Shown: piece after piece, positions 44,540 to 54,515 of the stretch
Numbering within the stretch: position 1 is the stretch's first letter
Layout of the letters: every line of letters starts with the position of its first letter
Source of the DNA: Nocardia sp. CY41
GTDB lineage: Bacteria > Actinomycetota > Actinomycetes > Mycobacteriales > Mycobacteriaceae
Length of the DNA stretch: 64,000 nt
Assembly (NCBI RefSeq): GCF_009829325.1
Contig: NZ_VUOS01000013.1
Coordinates: forward strand, 124,001-188,000
Reading direction: 5' to 3'
Translations under genes and position numbers: made by a program
Notes under the pieces: generated by a model
Seen by the model: only the letters and a program-made list of their open reading frames with translations
What the model was told of the DNA's origin: nothing
Database searches by the model: none

Positions 44540-45451
44540 ATGGACACCGAGCAGATCTGCGCCGGGCGCGTCGTCATCGTCACCGGCGCGGGCCGGGGCA
44601 TCGGCCGCGCGCACGCTCTCGCCTTCGCCGCGGCGGGCGCCGACGTGGTGGTGAACGACATCGGTTCTACGCTGGACGGCGCGGCCACCGCGGAAACACC
44701 CGCCGCGCAGGTGGTGGCCGAGATCGAGGCGCTGGGCGGACGAGCCGTGGCCAACGGCGACGACGTCGCCGACTGGGCAGGCGCGCGCAGGCTCGTGCAG
44801 CAGGCCGTCGACACCTTCGGCAAGCTCGACGTGCTGGTCAACAACGCCGGATTCGTGCGCGACCGGATGCTGGTCAACCTGAGCGAGGACGAGTGGGACG
44901 CGGTGGTCCGCGTCCACCTGAAGGGCCATTTCGCCACCATGCGGCACGCGATCGAGTACTGGCGCGGTGAGGCCAAGGCGGGCCGTCCGGTCGACGGCCG
45001 GATCATCAACACCAGCTCCGGCGCGGGTCTGCAGGGCAGCGTCGGCCAGAGCAATTACGGCGCGGCCAAGGCGGGTATCGCGGGCCTGACGCTGACCGCC
45101 GCCGCCGAGTTCGCGCGCTACGGCGTGACGGTGAACGCGATCGCCCCGTCCGCGCGCACCAGGATGACCGAGACGGTGTTCGCGGACATGATGGCCAGAC
45201 CCGAGAACGGCTTCGACGCGATGGCGCCGGAGAACGTGTCCCCGCTGGTCGTGTGGTTGGGCAGCGCGCAGTCGGCGGCGGTGACGGGGCGCGTGTTCGA
45301 GGTCGAGGGCGGCAAGGTGGCGCTGGCCGACGGCTGGCGGCACGGCGTGGCCGTGGACCGCGGCGCCCGCTGGGATCCGGCCGAGCTCGGACCCGTCGTG
45401 GCCGATCTGATCGCCAAAGCGACTCCGCCGGAGCCGGTGTACGGGGCCTGA
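44540..45451 (+). CDS. SDR-family oxidoreductase (Rv3548c-like)
   Basis: A 303-residue short-chain dehydrogenase: VVIVTGAGRGIGRAHALAFAAAGADVVVND, LDVLVNNAGFVRDRML and SNYGAAKAGIAGLT (YxxxK). The long form with an extra C-terminal segment resembles multifunctional-enzyme-type hydroxyacyl-CoA dehydrogenases. ATG 44540 with AAGAAGGA upstream, 28 bases after the previous SDR; probably one operon. Confidence 0.9.
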   Translation: MDTEQICAGRVVIVTGAGRGIGRAHALAFAAAGADVVVNDIGSTLDGAATAETPAAQVVAEIEALGGRAVANGDDVADWAGARRLVQQAVDTFGKLDVLVNNAGFVRDRMLVNLSEDEWDAVVRVHLKGHFATMRHAIEYWRGEAKAGRPVDGRIINTSSGAGLQGSVGQSNYGAAKAGIAGLTLTAAAEFARYGVTVNAIAPSARTRMTETVFADMMARPENGFDAMAPENVSPLVVWLGSAQSAAVTGRVFEVEGGKVALADGWRHGVAVDRGARWDPAELGPVVADLIAKATPPEPVYGA

Positions 45452-45586
45452 TCGGCCTCGCCCCTTTCGAGAGCGCGTTCGCGGGCCTGGGTTTAGTATG
45501 GGCACCCATCCGTTCGGAAAGTCCCGTGTGTGAGTGACGACCGGGCACAGAACTGCGCTTCGACTGATGAGGGGAAGGCTCGGCGC

Positions 45587-46789
45587 ATGGCAGGAGGTCG
45601 CGCAGCCCGTGTGCCTGCGGTAGCGGGCGCCGTCCTGGGCGCTGCGCTGCTAGGCAGCCCGGCCTTCGCCGACGTCGGACGCCCCTGCCCCTCGTGCGTC
45701 GCGGACCCCGCTCCGCCGCCCTATGACAGCGGCGATTCCTGGTATCCGCTGACCCTGCCCGGACAGCAATCGGAGACCAGCGCGCCCCCGGCCCAGCCCA
45801 CCGCCGGAACCGGTTCGCTCGCAGCGGGTTCGGCGGCAGAAGGTTCTGCCGCAGCGGGTTCGGCGGCCGCTGGGTCCGCCGGGGCGGGAGTTGTGCTCGG
45901 GCCGGGCTCGGCTGGACTCGGCGTGGTGCTCGGCTCGGGTTCCGCCGGCCTCGCGCTCGTCCTCGGGTCCGGCTCGGCCGGCCTGGGCGTCGCACTCGGC
46001 GCGAGTTCGGCGTCCGTGGGCTCCGCTGCCGCCGGTACCGGTTCGGCGGTCTCGGGTACCGGTTCGGCCGCACTGGCAACGGGCTCCGCCGCGCTGGGCA
46101 CCGGTTCGGCTGTCGTGGGCGCCACCGGTTCCGCCGCCCTCGGTGCCGGCTCCGCTGCCGTGGGCGCCACCGGTTCGGCTGCGTTGGGCGCTGGGGCCGC
46201 TGCGTCGGGCACTGGTTCGGCCGCCTTGGGGGGTACTGGTTCGGCCGCGCTGGGCGCCGGTTCGGCTGTCGTGGGCGCCACCGGTTCCGCCGCAGTCGGC
46301 TCGGCAGGCATCGGGTCCGCGGCCGTCGGTTCCGCCGCCACCGGTTCGGCGGCAACGGGCTCCGCCGCGGTGGGTTCGGCGGCCGTCGGGTCCGCGAGTC
46401 CATTGCTGCTGTTGTTGATTCCGCTACCGCAGGCGACCGCACCCCCCGCCCCAGCGCTGCCACTCGTGACGATTCCTCCCGCACCCCGCCTCGTTGCACC
46501 GGAAATCCCGCCCATTCCGATAGGCGCTTGGACGATTCCGCCGCTCGCCGCCCCTGCCCCCGACCTCTCCGCGCCCGCGCCGCCGCAGGCGCGGCAGCCC
46601 GCGCCCCCGGCGGTCCACCCGGTCAACTCCACCGATGTCGTTCCCGCGCCGGAACTGTTGTCCGTGATCGGGGGACTGATCGCGCTCGGATCGGCGGGCG
46701 CGGCATGCGGCGTGATCAGCTTCCGGAGCGCGGCGGCCGCACAGGCCAGGATCGACGCGGCGCGGGCCCAGTTCTTCCCGAGGTCCTGA
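45587..46789 (+). CDS. Secreted GSAA-repeat protein with C-terminal anchor
   Basis: A 400-residue low-complexity protein. ATG 45587 gives a clean signal peptide (about 1-29, ending SPAFA, preceded by GGAAGG), followed by a short Cys-containing stretch (RPCPSCVAD), then about 200 residues built from GSAA, TGSAALG and VGATGSAALG units, a hydrophobic PLLLLLIPLPQ patch, a Pro-rich region (PAPPAVHPVNS) and a last hydrophobic segment (LLSVIGGLIALGSAGAACGVISF) before RSAAAAQARIDAARAQF. It looks like an exported envelope protein with a flexible spacer. The ImmA/IrrE-type gene follows after 11 bases. Confidence 0.7.
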   Translation: MAGGRAARVPAVAGAVLGAALLGSPAFADVGRPCPSCVADPAPPPYDSGDSWYPLTLPGQQSETSAPPAQPTAGTGSLAAGSAAEGSAAAGSAAAGSAGAGVVLGPGSAGLGVVLGSGSAGLALVLGSGSAGLGVALGASSASVGSAAAGTGSAVSGTGSAALATGSAALGTGSAVVGATGSAALGAGSAAVGATGSAALGAGAAASGTGSAALGGTGSAALGAGSAVVGATGSAAVGSAGIGSAAVGSAATGSAATGSAAVGSAAVGSASPLLLLLIPLPQATAPPAPALPLVTIPPAPRLVAPEIPPIPIGAWTIPPLAAPAPDLSAPAPPQARQPAPPAVHPVNSTDVVPAPELLSVIGGLIALGSAGAACGVISFRSAAAAQARIDAARAQFFPRS

Positions 46790-46800
46790 GGAGGCCGCCG

Positions 46801-47316
46801 ATGAGCGAGAGCCGGACTCGCGGCAGCACGCGGTCCTATCGCCGGGTCGCCGCCGCCGTCGACGCCGTGTGCGCGGTGGCGGCCGACTTCGACGCGACCA
46901 CTCTCGACGAGGTCGTCCTGGCGATCGCGGGCGAGCGGCGCCGGAAGATCGAGATCGCCAGTGCGCGATTGGGTCCCGGTGTCTGCGGACAGCGCCGCCG
47001 CTATCCCGACCGGGACGTGATCGTGCTCGCGGAGACGCTGCCGAGCCGTGAGCACACCCTCGCCCACGAACTCGGCCACATCGTCTTCGACCACGAAGGC
47101 GCGCCCGCGTCCGAAGTGACGCTGGCAGCGAGCGACGACCTGATCGCCTACATGCTCAGCCGGCGCGCGCATCAGCAGATCGTCGACGACGGCGCCGACG
47201 AGCTGGCCGAGTGGGAAGCCGAGACGTTCGCCGCGATGCTGATGACCCGGCTGCGCGTGTTCAACAGCCGGGGCGCGGGCGTCTCGGTCCTTCGATTCGA
47301 CGAGGCGCTCGGATGA
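46801..47316 (+). CDS. ImmA/IrrE-type metallopeptidase
   Basis: A 171-residue small zinc-peptidase-like protein. The motif THTLAHELGHIVFDHEG-like region reads HTLAHELGHIVFDHEG, with His89, Glu90 and His93 as the HExxH-like zinc site (H-E-L-G-H). No HTH domain is fused, unlike many IrrE proteins. Family members cleave XRE-type repressors; the EspR-like regulator at 48615-49031 is the nearest candidate target, by inference. ATG 46801 has GGAGG upstream; its stop overlaps the next start (ATGA). Confidence 0.8.
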   Translation: MSESRTRGSTRSYRRVAAAVDAVCAVAADFDATTLDEVVLAIAGERRRKIEIASARLGPGVCGQRRRYPDRDVIVLAETLPSREHTLAHELGHIVFDHEGAPASEVTLAASDDLIAYMLSRRAHQQIVDDGADELAEWEAETFAAMLMTRLRVFNSRGAGVSVLRFDEALG

Positions 47317-48323
47317 CGCTGTGGTCGACGGCTCTGCTGGTCTGGATGGCCGCCGGTGCGCGGGTGGGGCGCGTCTTGGTCAAGCCCGCGACGACGGCCC
47401 GGGTCGCGATCGTCGTCGCGGTCGCCGTCGTCGCGGTGGCGGCCACCGTCGCGGTGCCCGAGATCGCGGTCGCAGTGGACAATCTCGTCCCGGGCGGCGT
47501 GCACGCGGGCCGGCTGTCCGACGGAGTCGTCACCGCGAGCTGGATCGCTTTCGCGACGGCCACCTCGGTGGTCGCCTCGGCCGCCTGGCCGGTGGTCTCG
47601 CGGCGGAATCTGCGGCAGATCGCCTGCTTGCTCTACGGCGTCGGGCTGATCGCGATGGTGCTGACGCTCGCCTGGTCGTTCACCTTCGGGTGGGTGGTCG
47701 TGGCCGTCGGGTGCGCGTTCGTCGTGGTCACCGGTCTGCGCAATCTGGACTGGACCGCGCTCGGCCGCGGCATCGCGCTCTACACGGCGGGCACCGCGGT
47801 GGTCGCGGGGCTGGCGGCGGGCCGGATCGGGCGCGCGTTCAAGCACGCGCCCCGGCCGGCGCCCGGCGACCCGGCTTGGGCGTGGCCGATCTGGGAGCTC
47901 GCGAGCCTGCTCGTCGCGCTCGGCGCGGTGTGGATCGTGGTGGAACTCTGGGTGCGCGCGCGGGTGTTGTTGCGTCGGATCCGCGCACTGCATCGGACCA
48001 TGGTCGGTCGTTTTCCCGAGGTGGTCGCGCACGAGCCGGGTGGATTCTCCACGCAACTCAGGGCTTCCGATCAGGTGGCGCAGATCATCGATGCGCTGTA
48101 TCTGCAGTCCGGCGGCGGACTCGTGCTGGCGGAGCTGGCGCCGCCACCCGCCTCGGTGGCCGACCGGGCGGACCGGGTGGCGCGATGGGTGCGCGACCCG
48201 GCAGGGGAGTTCGTGGTGGACGCGCGGTGGATAGCTCCGCCCGAAGGCATTAGTCCGCGCGGTTGGGTGCAGGCCGTCGCGCGGGCCTATCGGACGATCG
48301 CGTCCGCACCCGCTCGAAATTGA
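47313..48323 (+). CDS. Seven-helix membrane protein (MAB_1171c/DUF6545-like)
   Basis: A 336-residue integral membrane protein. I count seven hydrophobic segments in the first two-thirds (for example VAIVVAVAVVAVAATVAVPEIA, ACLLYGVGLIAMVLTLAW, ASLLVALGAVWIVVELWV), then a cytoplasmic C-terminal domain of about 110 residues beginning RVLLRRIRALHRTMVGRFPE. This architecture is common in actinobacteria next to ImmA/IrrE proteins. Transport or signalling has been suggested, nothing certain. Overlaps the upstream gene by four bases. Confidence 0.75.
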   Translation: MTLWSTALLVWMAAGARVGRVLVKPATTARVAIVVAVAVVAVAATVAVPEIAVAVDNLVPGGVHAGRLSDGVVTASWIAFATATSVVASAAWPVVSRRNLRQIACLLYGVGLIAMVLTLAWSFTFGWVVVAVGCAFVVVTGLRNLDWTALGRGIALYTAGTAVVAGLAAGRIGRAFKHAPRPAPGDPAWAWPIWELASLLVALGAVWIVVELWVRARVLLRRIRALHRTMVGRFPEVVAHEPGGFSTQLRASDQVAQIIDALYLQSGGGLVLAELAPPPASVADRADRVARWVRDPAGEFVVDARWIAPPEGISPRGWVQAVARAYRTIASAPARN

Positions 48324-48565
48324 TCGACTTCGCGCGAATGTGATCAATCCGGCGCAAAATAGGTGCGCGCGGTCGGACTATTCGGACAGACCGGTTGGAT
48401 CGGGAATCTCGTTCGGCGCGAACGAGGGCCGTTGCGTCGCGCCGAATGCGCTTATGTGCATACCTCACCCGGACCGCAGCACTAACCGGCGTGCGGCCGT
48501 GCCCCAATTTCTCGGGGCAGATCGCACACCGGTCGTGTGCTGCGCCCGCTTACGCGCGCATAACA

Positions 48566-48600
48566 CAGCACAGTGCGACCCGGTGGGTCGCACTGTGCTG
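48566..48600. terminator. 16-bp perfect hairpin between convergent genes
   Basis: CAGCACAGTGCGACCC and GGGTCGCACTGTGCTG with loop GGT. It separates the rightward membrane-protein gene from the leftward regulator gene and can serve both. Confidence 0.85.
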
Positions 48601-48614
48601 CCGTGCAGGAGAAC

Positions 48615-49031
48615 CTATTCGGTGCCGTCCGGAGGAATTTCGGGCAACCCTTCGCTTGCCCGCAACTTCTCCGCCATAGACGTGAGCAGGTTCTGTGATT
48701 CTTCGGACAAGTCGAACGCTCTACTCGACAGCCGTCGCAGTCCGTAGCCCTGCAGCTGGGACAGCAGCTCCAGATCGTGATCGATCTTGGCGGCATAGAT
48801 GTCGTTGAAGAAGTAGTCCGGCTTGACTTTGAAGAACTTCGCCAGGGCGGCCACCGTCTCATCCGACGGGTTCGTCCGTTGTCCCGACCGCAACTGCGAC
48901 AGGTACGGTTTCGAGATCGGATGTCCGGAGGCCGTCAGCGCCGCCGCAACCTCCGCGTTGGTGTGCGGCTTACGCCCCGGGGGATGCACGGTTTCGAACA
49001 GCTTGTTCAGCCGCGCCGCGAAATCAGCCAT
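48615..49031 (-). CDS. EspR-like XRE-family nucleoid regulator
   Basis: A 138-residue helix-turn-helix protein very like mycobacterial EspR (132 residues): FAARLNKLFETVHPPGRKPHTNAEVAAALT, then PYLSQLRSGQRTNPSDETV (recognition helix) and an acidic C-terminal dimerisation tail. EspR is a nucleoid-associated regulator of ESX-1 and cell-wall genes; here the protein sits opposite the GSAA-repeat/ImmA-IrrE/membrane module and may regulate it. Whether it is the true orthologue or a paralogue cannot be told from one window. Confidence 0.88.
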   Translation of the reverse strand: MADFAARLNKLFETVHPPGRKPHTNAEVAAALTASGHPISKPYLSQLRSGQRTNPSDETVAALAKFFKVKPDYFFNDIYAAKIDHDLELLSQLQGYGLRRLSSRAFDLSEESQNLLTSMAEKLRASEGLPEIPPDGTE

Positions 49032-49390
49032 TGTGAGCCGCCCAATTCCCTTCGCTGTACTAACAGTCGTTATCTCGGATACGTATCATTGATATTAGCG
49101 GCTCAGTAACTGAAAACCTACGCCTGATTCCGGATTTCCTTGAAGCTTCTAGGTCGGAAGGCGGCGAAGGGGCTGGGACGGTCGCGTTTGCGGGTCACCC
49201 CAAGGCCTCTCGAGAAGCCGCGGTACGAACCGGTTCTGGCCCGTCGCTGCGGTCCCGTCGCAAGGGGTCTTGATAGCCGCAAGATAGCTGACATCTCATG
49301 GACTCGGCGGTACATGGGTTTGTGTGGCGTACGACACGTTTGCGCCCGCAGGGGATGAACGTTCAACAAACGCGTTCGAAATGGTTGAAG
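49032..49390. other. Long intergenic region upstream of the EspR-like gene
   Basis: About 360 bases with the promoter of the EspR-like gene and the tail of leftward fadA5. Palindromes GATACGTATC (near 49077) and GAACCGGTTC (49227-49236) may be regulator sites; the second has the AACnnGTT core of KstR sites but not the outer bases. No gene is supported. Confidence 0.5.
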
Positions 49391-50597
<1,207 letters not shown>

Positions 50598-50663
50598 AGC
50601 ACTTTCCGGGGGCGGATCTGTCCGGTTTCTTTCCTCGTTCTCGCCCCTGTGCTTCAATGATTA

Positions 50664-50677
50664 TAGAACGTGTTTCA
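50664..50677. promoter_or_regulatory. KstR-type operator upstream of cyp125
   Basis: TAGAACGTGTTTCA is a full match to TnnAACnnGTTnnA, 21 bases before the cyp125 start codon. Confidence 0.8.
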
Positions 50678-50698
50678 GTTTGTCGAAGGAGACATCTG

Positions 50699-51958
50699 GT
50701 GGTAGACACTCGGAATGCCCGGCCGAATCTTCCGGACGGGTTCGACGTCACGGACCCGGACATCTACGCCGAGCGTGTTCCGGTCGAGGAGTTCGCCGAA
50801 CTGCGCCGGACCGCGCCGATCTGGTGGAACCCGCAGTCGCCGGAGGTCAGCGGCTTCCACGACGACGGCTTCTGGGTGGTGAGCAAGCACGCCGACGTCA
50901 AGGAGGTCTCGCGGCGCAGCGACGTGTTCTCCAGCTACGAGAACACCGCCATCCCGCGGTTCAACGACGACATCGCCCGGGAGCAGATCGAGCTGCAGCG
51001 GATCGTCCTGCTGAACATGGACGCGCCGGAGCACACCAAGCTGCGCAAAATCATTTCGCGAGGCTTCACGCCGCGCGCCATCAACGGCCTGCGCGCCGAG
51101 CTGTCGGCCCGCGCGGAATCGATCGTGAAGGCGGCGGCGGAGTCGGGCTCGGGAGACTTCGTCACCCAGGTCGCCTGCGAGCTGCCGTTGCAGGCCATCG
51201 CCGAGCTGATCGGCGTCCCGCAGGAAGACCGGATGAAGGTCTTCACCTGGTCCAACGACATGACCGGCTACGACGACCCGGAGAGCACGGCCGACCCGGT
51301 CGCGGCGTCGGCGGAGATCCTGGGTTACGCCTACCAGATGGCAGCCGCGCGCAAGCAGTGCCCGGCCGACGACATCGTGACCACGCTGATCGAGGCGGAC
51401 GTCGACGGGGACAAGCTCACCGAAGAGGAGTTCGGCTTCTTCGTGATCATGCTCGCCGTCGCGGGCAACGAGACCACCCGCAACGCCATCTCCCACGGCA
51501 TGATCGCCTTCCTGGAGAACCCGGACCAGTGGGAGCTGTTCAAGAAGGAACGTCCCGCCACGGCCGCCGACGAGATCATCCGGTGGGCCACCCCGGTCAC
51601 CTCGTTCCAGCGCACCGCGCTGGAGGACACCGAGCTCGGCGGCGTGCAGATCAAGAAGGGCCAGCGGGTGGTCATGCTGTACCGCTCGGCCAACTTCGAC
51701 GAGGAGGTCTTCGATCACCCGGAGAAGTTCGACATCATGCGCACGGACAACCCCCACCTGGCCTTCGGCGGCACCGGCGCGCACTTCTGCATCGGGGCGA
51801 ACCTCGCCCGGCTGGAGATCGACCTGATCTTCAACGCCATCGCCGATCACCTGCCCGACATCACCAAGGTCGCCGACGCGAAGCGGCTGCGGTCGGGTTG
51901 GCTGAACGGGATCAAGGAGTTCCCCGTCGACTACAAGACCTGCCCGGTCGCGCACTGA
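50699..51958 (+). CDS. cyp125: CYP125, steroid C26/C27 monooxygenase
   Basis: A 419-residue cytochrome P450 closely resembling mycobacterial CYP125A1, which oxidises the cholesterol side chain to the C26 acid. Seen: SDVFSSYENTAIPRFNDDIARE, I-helix VIMLAVAGNETTRNAISHGM (oxygen-activating Thr), and the haem-thiolate loop FGGTGAHFCIGANLARLE with Cys364. GTG 50699 has AAGGAG seven bases upstream. Confidence 0.95.
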   Translation: MVDTRNARPNLPDGFDVTDPDIYAERVPVEEFAELRRTAPIWWNPQSPEVSGFHDDGFWVVSKHADVKEVSRRSDVFSSYENTAIPRFNDDIAREQIELQRIVLLNMDAPEHTKLRKIISRGFTPRAINGLRAELSARAESIVKAAAESGSGDFVTQVACELPLQAIAELIGVPQEDRMKVFTWSNDMTGYDDPESTADPVAASAEILGYAYQMAAARKQCPADDIVTTLIEADVDGDKLTEEEFGFFVIMLAVAGNETTRNAISHGMIAFLENPDQWELFKKERPATAADEIIRWATPVTSFQRTALEDTELGGVQIKKGQRVVMLYRSANFDEEVFDHPEKFDIMRTDNPHLAFGGTGAHFCIGANLARLEIDLIFNAIADHLPDITKVADAKRLRSGWLNGIKEFPVDYKTCPVAH

Positions 51959-51959
51959 G

Positions 51960-52003
51960 ATACGAAAGGGCCCTCGCACCGCAGTGCGAGGGCCCTTTCG
52001 TAT
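51960..52003. terminator. 20-bp perfect hairpin after cyp125
   Basis: Arms 51960-51979 and 51984-52003 pair without mismatch around CGCA; A- and T-rich ends (CGAAAG/CTTTCG) give tails in both directions. Serves the convergent cyp125 and NTF2-like genes. Confidence 0.9.
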
Positions 52004-52013
52004 GTCCGCCGCG

Positions 52014-52430
52014 TCAGTCGGCCGGCCGCGCGGTCTTCATGGCGCGATCCACCTCCCAGAACGCCCGCAGTGCGGCGATCTTGCCGTCGTCGTCCACCCG
52101 GTAGGTGAACACGCCGTCGGCGTCGATCCGGTGGCCGCCGATGGTGCTGCGGATCGTGCCGGTGAAGGCGACTTCGTTGCCGCAGGCGAAGGAGTCGCCG
52201 AACAGGAACTCGATCAGATCCGTCTTCGCGATCGCCTTGTCCCAGAACGCGGCGATGGCCTCGGTGCCGCGGTGGCCCTTGCCCTCCGGATCGAAGCCGG
52301 ACGGGCCGATGGGGTCCTCCACGATGCCGTCTTCGGCGAACAGCGCGACCCACGCCTGCTTGTCCCGCGCTCGCACGGCGGCCTGCGATGCGAGGCCCGC
52401 GGCCCGGGCCGGATGGTCGGTGGTGGTCAT
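52014..52430 (-). CDS. NTF2/SnoaL-like (ketosteroid-isomerase-fold) protein
   Basis: A 138-residue single-domain NTF2-fold protein: ARDKQAWVALFAEDGIVEDPIGPSGFDPEG, GTEAIAAFWDKAI and the C-terminal DDDGKIAALRAFWEVDRA. Candidate acid (Asp/Glu) residues of the isomerase pocket are present, but whether it isomerises 5-ene-3-ketosteroids is unknown. ATG 52430 with GGGAGG upstream. It lies in the leftward run with ltp3/ltp4 and is likely co-expressed. Confidence 0.83.
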   Translation of the reverse strand: MTTTDHPARAAGLASQAAVRARDKQAWVALFAEDGIVEDPIGPSGFDPEGKGHRGTEAIAAFWDKAIAKTDLIEFLFGDSFACGNEVAFTGTIRSTIGGHRIDADGVFTYRVDDDGKIAALRAFWEVDRAMKTARPAD

Positions 52431-52458
52431 ACGGCCTCCCTTGGCCGGCGAGTCGTCC

Positions 52459-53352
52459 TCATCGCGCTGCGAGGACGGGTTCGGTGATGTATTGCCGCGC
52501 GAACTTGCGCAGCGAGTCCTGCTTGGCGGCCAGTTCGCCGTCGAATCCGATGCCGTCGGCCAGCCAGGGCACCACGATCGCGTCGGTGACGCCCGCGTCG
52601 GCGAGGTCCTGATAGCCGGACCGGCCGAACCTATCGACGCAGACCGCCTGGATCTCGAACGGCTCGTCGGTCCGGCCGTACTCGGCGCGCAGCGCGTCGA
52701 GCCTGCCGATGGTGCGCCGCAGTTCGTCGTAGGTCATCATGGCCGAGGTCCAGCCGTCGCCCACGCGCGCGGCGCGTCGCAGCGCCGCGTCGGTGTGCCC
52801 GCCGATGTAGAACGGCACCGGCTCGGTCGGCGCCGGGCTGATCTGCAACGGATCGAAGTCGAAGAACTCGCCGTGGTACTCGACCATGCCTCCGGCCAGC
52901 ACCAGTTTGATGACCTCGATCATCTCGTCCACCCGTGCGCCACGGCGCGCGAACGGCACGCCGCACCACTCGAACTCCTCCGGCGCCCAGCCGATGCCGA
53001 CGCCGAAACCGAAGCGGTTACCCGACAGGTTGGCCACCGAGCCGACCTGCCGGGCCAGCAACAATGGGTTACGCGAACCCAGCTTCAGCACGTTCGTGTA
53101 GAAGCGGATGCGGCTGGTGACGGCGGCCATGGCGGTCGCGCCGATGAGCGGGTCGACCCAGGGGGTGTCCGGTCCCCAGAACCGGCTGCCATCAGCGGTG
53201 TACGGGTACTTCGCCGCCGCCGACTTCATGTAGAACAGCGAGTCGGGCAGCGCGATGGAGGAGAATCCGCACTCCTCGGCGGTTTTCGCGAGCTCCGTCA
53301 GCTGGTCCAGCGGACTCAGCGCGATGCCGACGGTGAACTGCAGCGGGGTCAC
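52459..53352 (-). CDS. LLM-class F420-dependent oxidoreductase
   Basis: A 297-residue luciferase-like protein: FTVGIALSPLDQLTELAKTAEECGFSSIALPDSLF, VLKLGSRNPLLLARQVGSVANLSGNRFGFGVGIGW and PVPFYIGGHTDAALRRAARVGDGW. Probably F420-dependent, since the actinobacterial branch of this family is. GTG 53352 overlaps the ltp3 stop by four bases and has GGAG upstream, so it belongs to the ltp operon. Confidence 0.88.
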   Translation of the reverse strand: MTPLQFTVGIALSPLDQLTELAKTAEECGFSSIALPDSLFYMKSAAAKYPYTADGSRFWGPDTPWVDPLIGATAMAAVTSRIRFYTNVLKLGSRNPLLLARQVGSVANLSGNRFGFGVGIGWAPEEFEWCGVPFARRGARVDEMIEVIKLVLAGGMVEYHGEFFDFDPLQISPAPTEPVPFYIGGHTDAALRRAARVGDGWTSAMMTYDELRRTIGRLDALRAEYGRTDEPFEIQAVCVDRFGRSGYQDLADAGVTDAIVVPWLADGIGFDGELAAKQDSLRKFARQYITEPVLAAR

Positions 53353-54515
53353 CGCCGCTCCGATCCGACCACCCACATCGAGAAGTACTGCGAGCCACCG
53401 CCGTACGCGTGACCCAGCGCCTTGCGCGCGCCCTCGACCTGATAGTCCCCGGCCCGCTGCATGACCTGCTTGGCGGCCTCGGCGAACCGGATCAGCCCGG
53501 AGGCGCCGATCGGGTTGGACGACAGCACGCCGCCGGACGGATTGACCGGAAGGGTGCCGCCGATCTCGGTCTCACCCTTGTCGGTGAGCTTCCACCCGTC
53601 GCCCTGCGGCACGAAGCCGAGGTTCTCCAGCCACATCGGCTCGAACCAGGAGAACGGGACGTAGATCTCGGCCACGTCGATCTCCTCCAGCGGGTTGGTG
53701 ATGCCCGCCGCCTCCCACAGCGCCGCGGCCGCGTCCCGGCCCGCCTGCGGGTTCACCTGGTCGCGGCCGGCGAAGGTGGTCGGTTCGGTGCGCATCGCGG
53801 TGCCGTGCACCCAGGCGACCTTCCGGCCGGTGGCCTCCACCGCCTCGGCGGCCTCCGCGTCGCCGAGCACGATCGCGCACGCGCCGTCGGAGGAGGGGCA
53901 GGTCTCGTCGAAGCGGATCGGGTCCCACAGCATCTGGGAGGCGAGCACCGATTCCAGCGTGATGTCGGGCTGCTTCAGGTGGGCCAGCGGGTTCTTGGCG
54001 CCGTTGCGTCGATCTTTCACCGCGACCATGGCGCCGATGTGGCCAGGCGCGTTGGAGCGCCGGATGTAGGAGCGCACGTGCGGCGCGAAGTACCCGCCCG
54101 CGCCGGCGCCGACCGGCATGGTGAACGGCACCGGAATCGACAGCGCCCACATGGCGTTCGACTCCGACTGCTTCTCCCACGCCACCGCGAGCACGCGCTT
54201 GTGCACGCCCGCCTGGATCAGGTTGGTCGCGACGATGCCGGTGGAGCCGCCGACCGACCCGGCGGTGTGCACCCGCAACAGCGGCTTTCCGGTAGCGCCG
54301 AGCGCGTCCGCCATGAACAGCTCGGGCATCATGACGCCCTCGAATCCGTCGGGCGCTTTGCCGACCACTACCGCGTCGATATCGGCGATGGTGAGACCGG
54401 CGTCGGCGAGCGCCCGGTCGATGGCCTCACGGCACATCCCCGCCATGGACACGTCGGTCCGTTTCGTCACGTGATGGGTTTGTCCGGTGCCGAGCACCGC
54501 GGCTGGCAAGCTCAT
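53349..54515 (-). CDS. ltp3: Ltp3-like thiolase-fold protein (SCP2-thiolase type)
   Basis: A 388-residue non-decarboxylating thiolase-like protein, near-identical in pattern to mycobacterial Ltp3 (Rv3523): AVLGTGQTHHVTKRTDVSMAGM, APDGFEGVMMPELFMADALGATGKPLLRVHTAGSVGGS, FDETCPSSDGACAIVLGD and KALGHAYGGGSQYFSMWVV. Such proteins can act as aldolases when paired with DUF35 proteins. ATG 54515 overlaps the ltp4 stop by four bases. Confidence 0.88.
   Translation of the reverse strand: MSLPAAVLGTGQTHHVTKRTDVSMAGMCREAIDRALADAGLTIADIDAVVVGKAPDGFEGVMMPELFMADALGATGKPLLRVHTAGSVGGSTGIVATNLIQAGVHKRVLAVAWEKQSESNAMWALSIPVPFTMPVGAGAGGYFAPHVRSYIRRSNAPGHIGAMVAVKDRRNGAKNPLAHLKQPDITLESVLASQMLWDPIRFDETCPSSDGACAIVLGDAEAAEAVEATGRKVAWVHGTAMRTEPTTFAGRDQVNPQAGRDAAAALWEAAGITNPLEEIDVAEIYVPFSWFEPMWLENLGFVPQGDGWKLTDKGETEIGGTLPVNPSGGVLSSNPIGASGLIRFAEAAKQVMQRAGDYQVEGARKALGHAYGGGSQYFSMWVVGSERR

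Noticed and set aside
41254..45054. A very long leftward open frame (over 1200 codons) running through ipdB and beyond
   Set aside because: Only the part 41254-42012 is a gene; the rest is antisense or out of frame to ipdA, echA20 and the SDR genes, an effect of high GC and few stops.
45721..47172. Leftward open frame rich in AEP repeats
   Set aside because: It is the antisense of the GSAA repeat gene; the repeats come from the repeated DNA and the sense gene has signal peptide and ribosome-binding site.
49227..49236. GAACCGGTTC as a KstR operator
   Set aside because: It has the AACnnGTT core but not the outer T and A, and no sterol gene starts next to it.
49140..49358. Rightward 72-codon frame upstream of fadA5
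   Set aside because: TTG start without ribosome-binding site and Arg-rich product; more likely noise in the long intergenic region.
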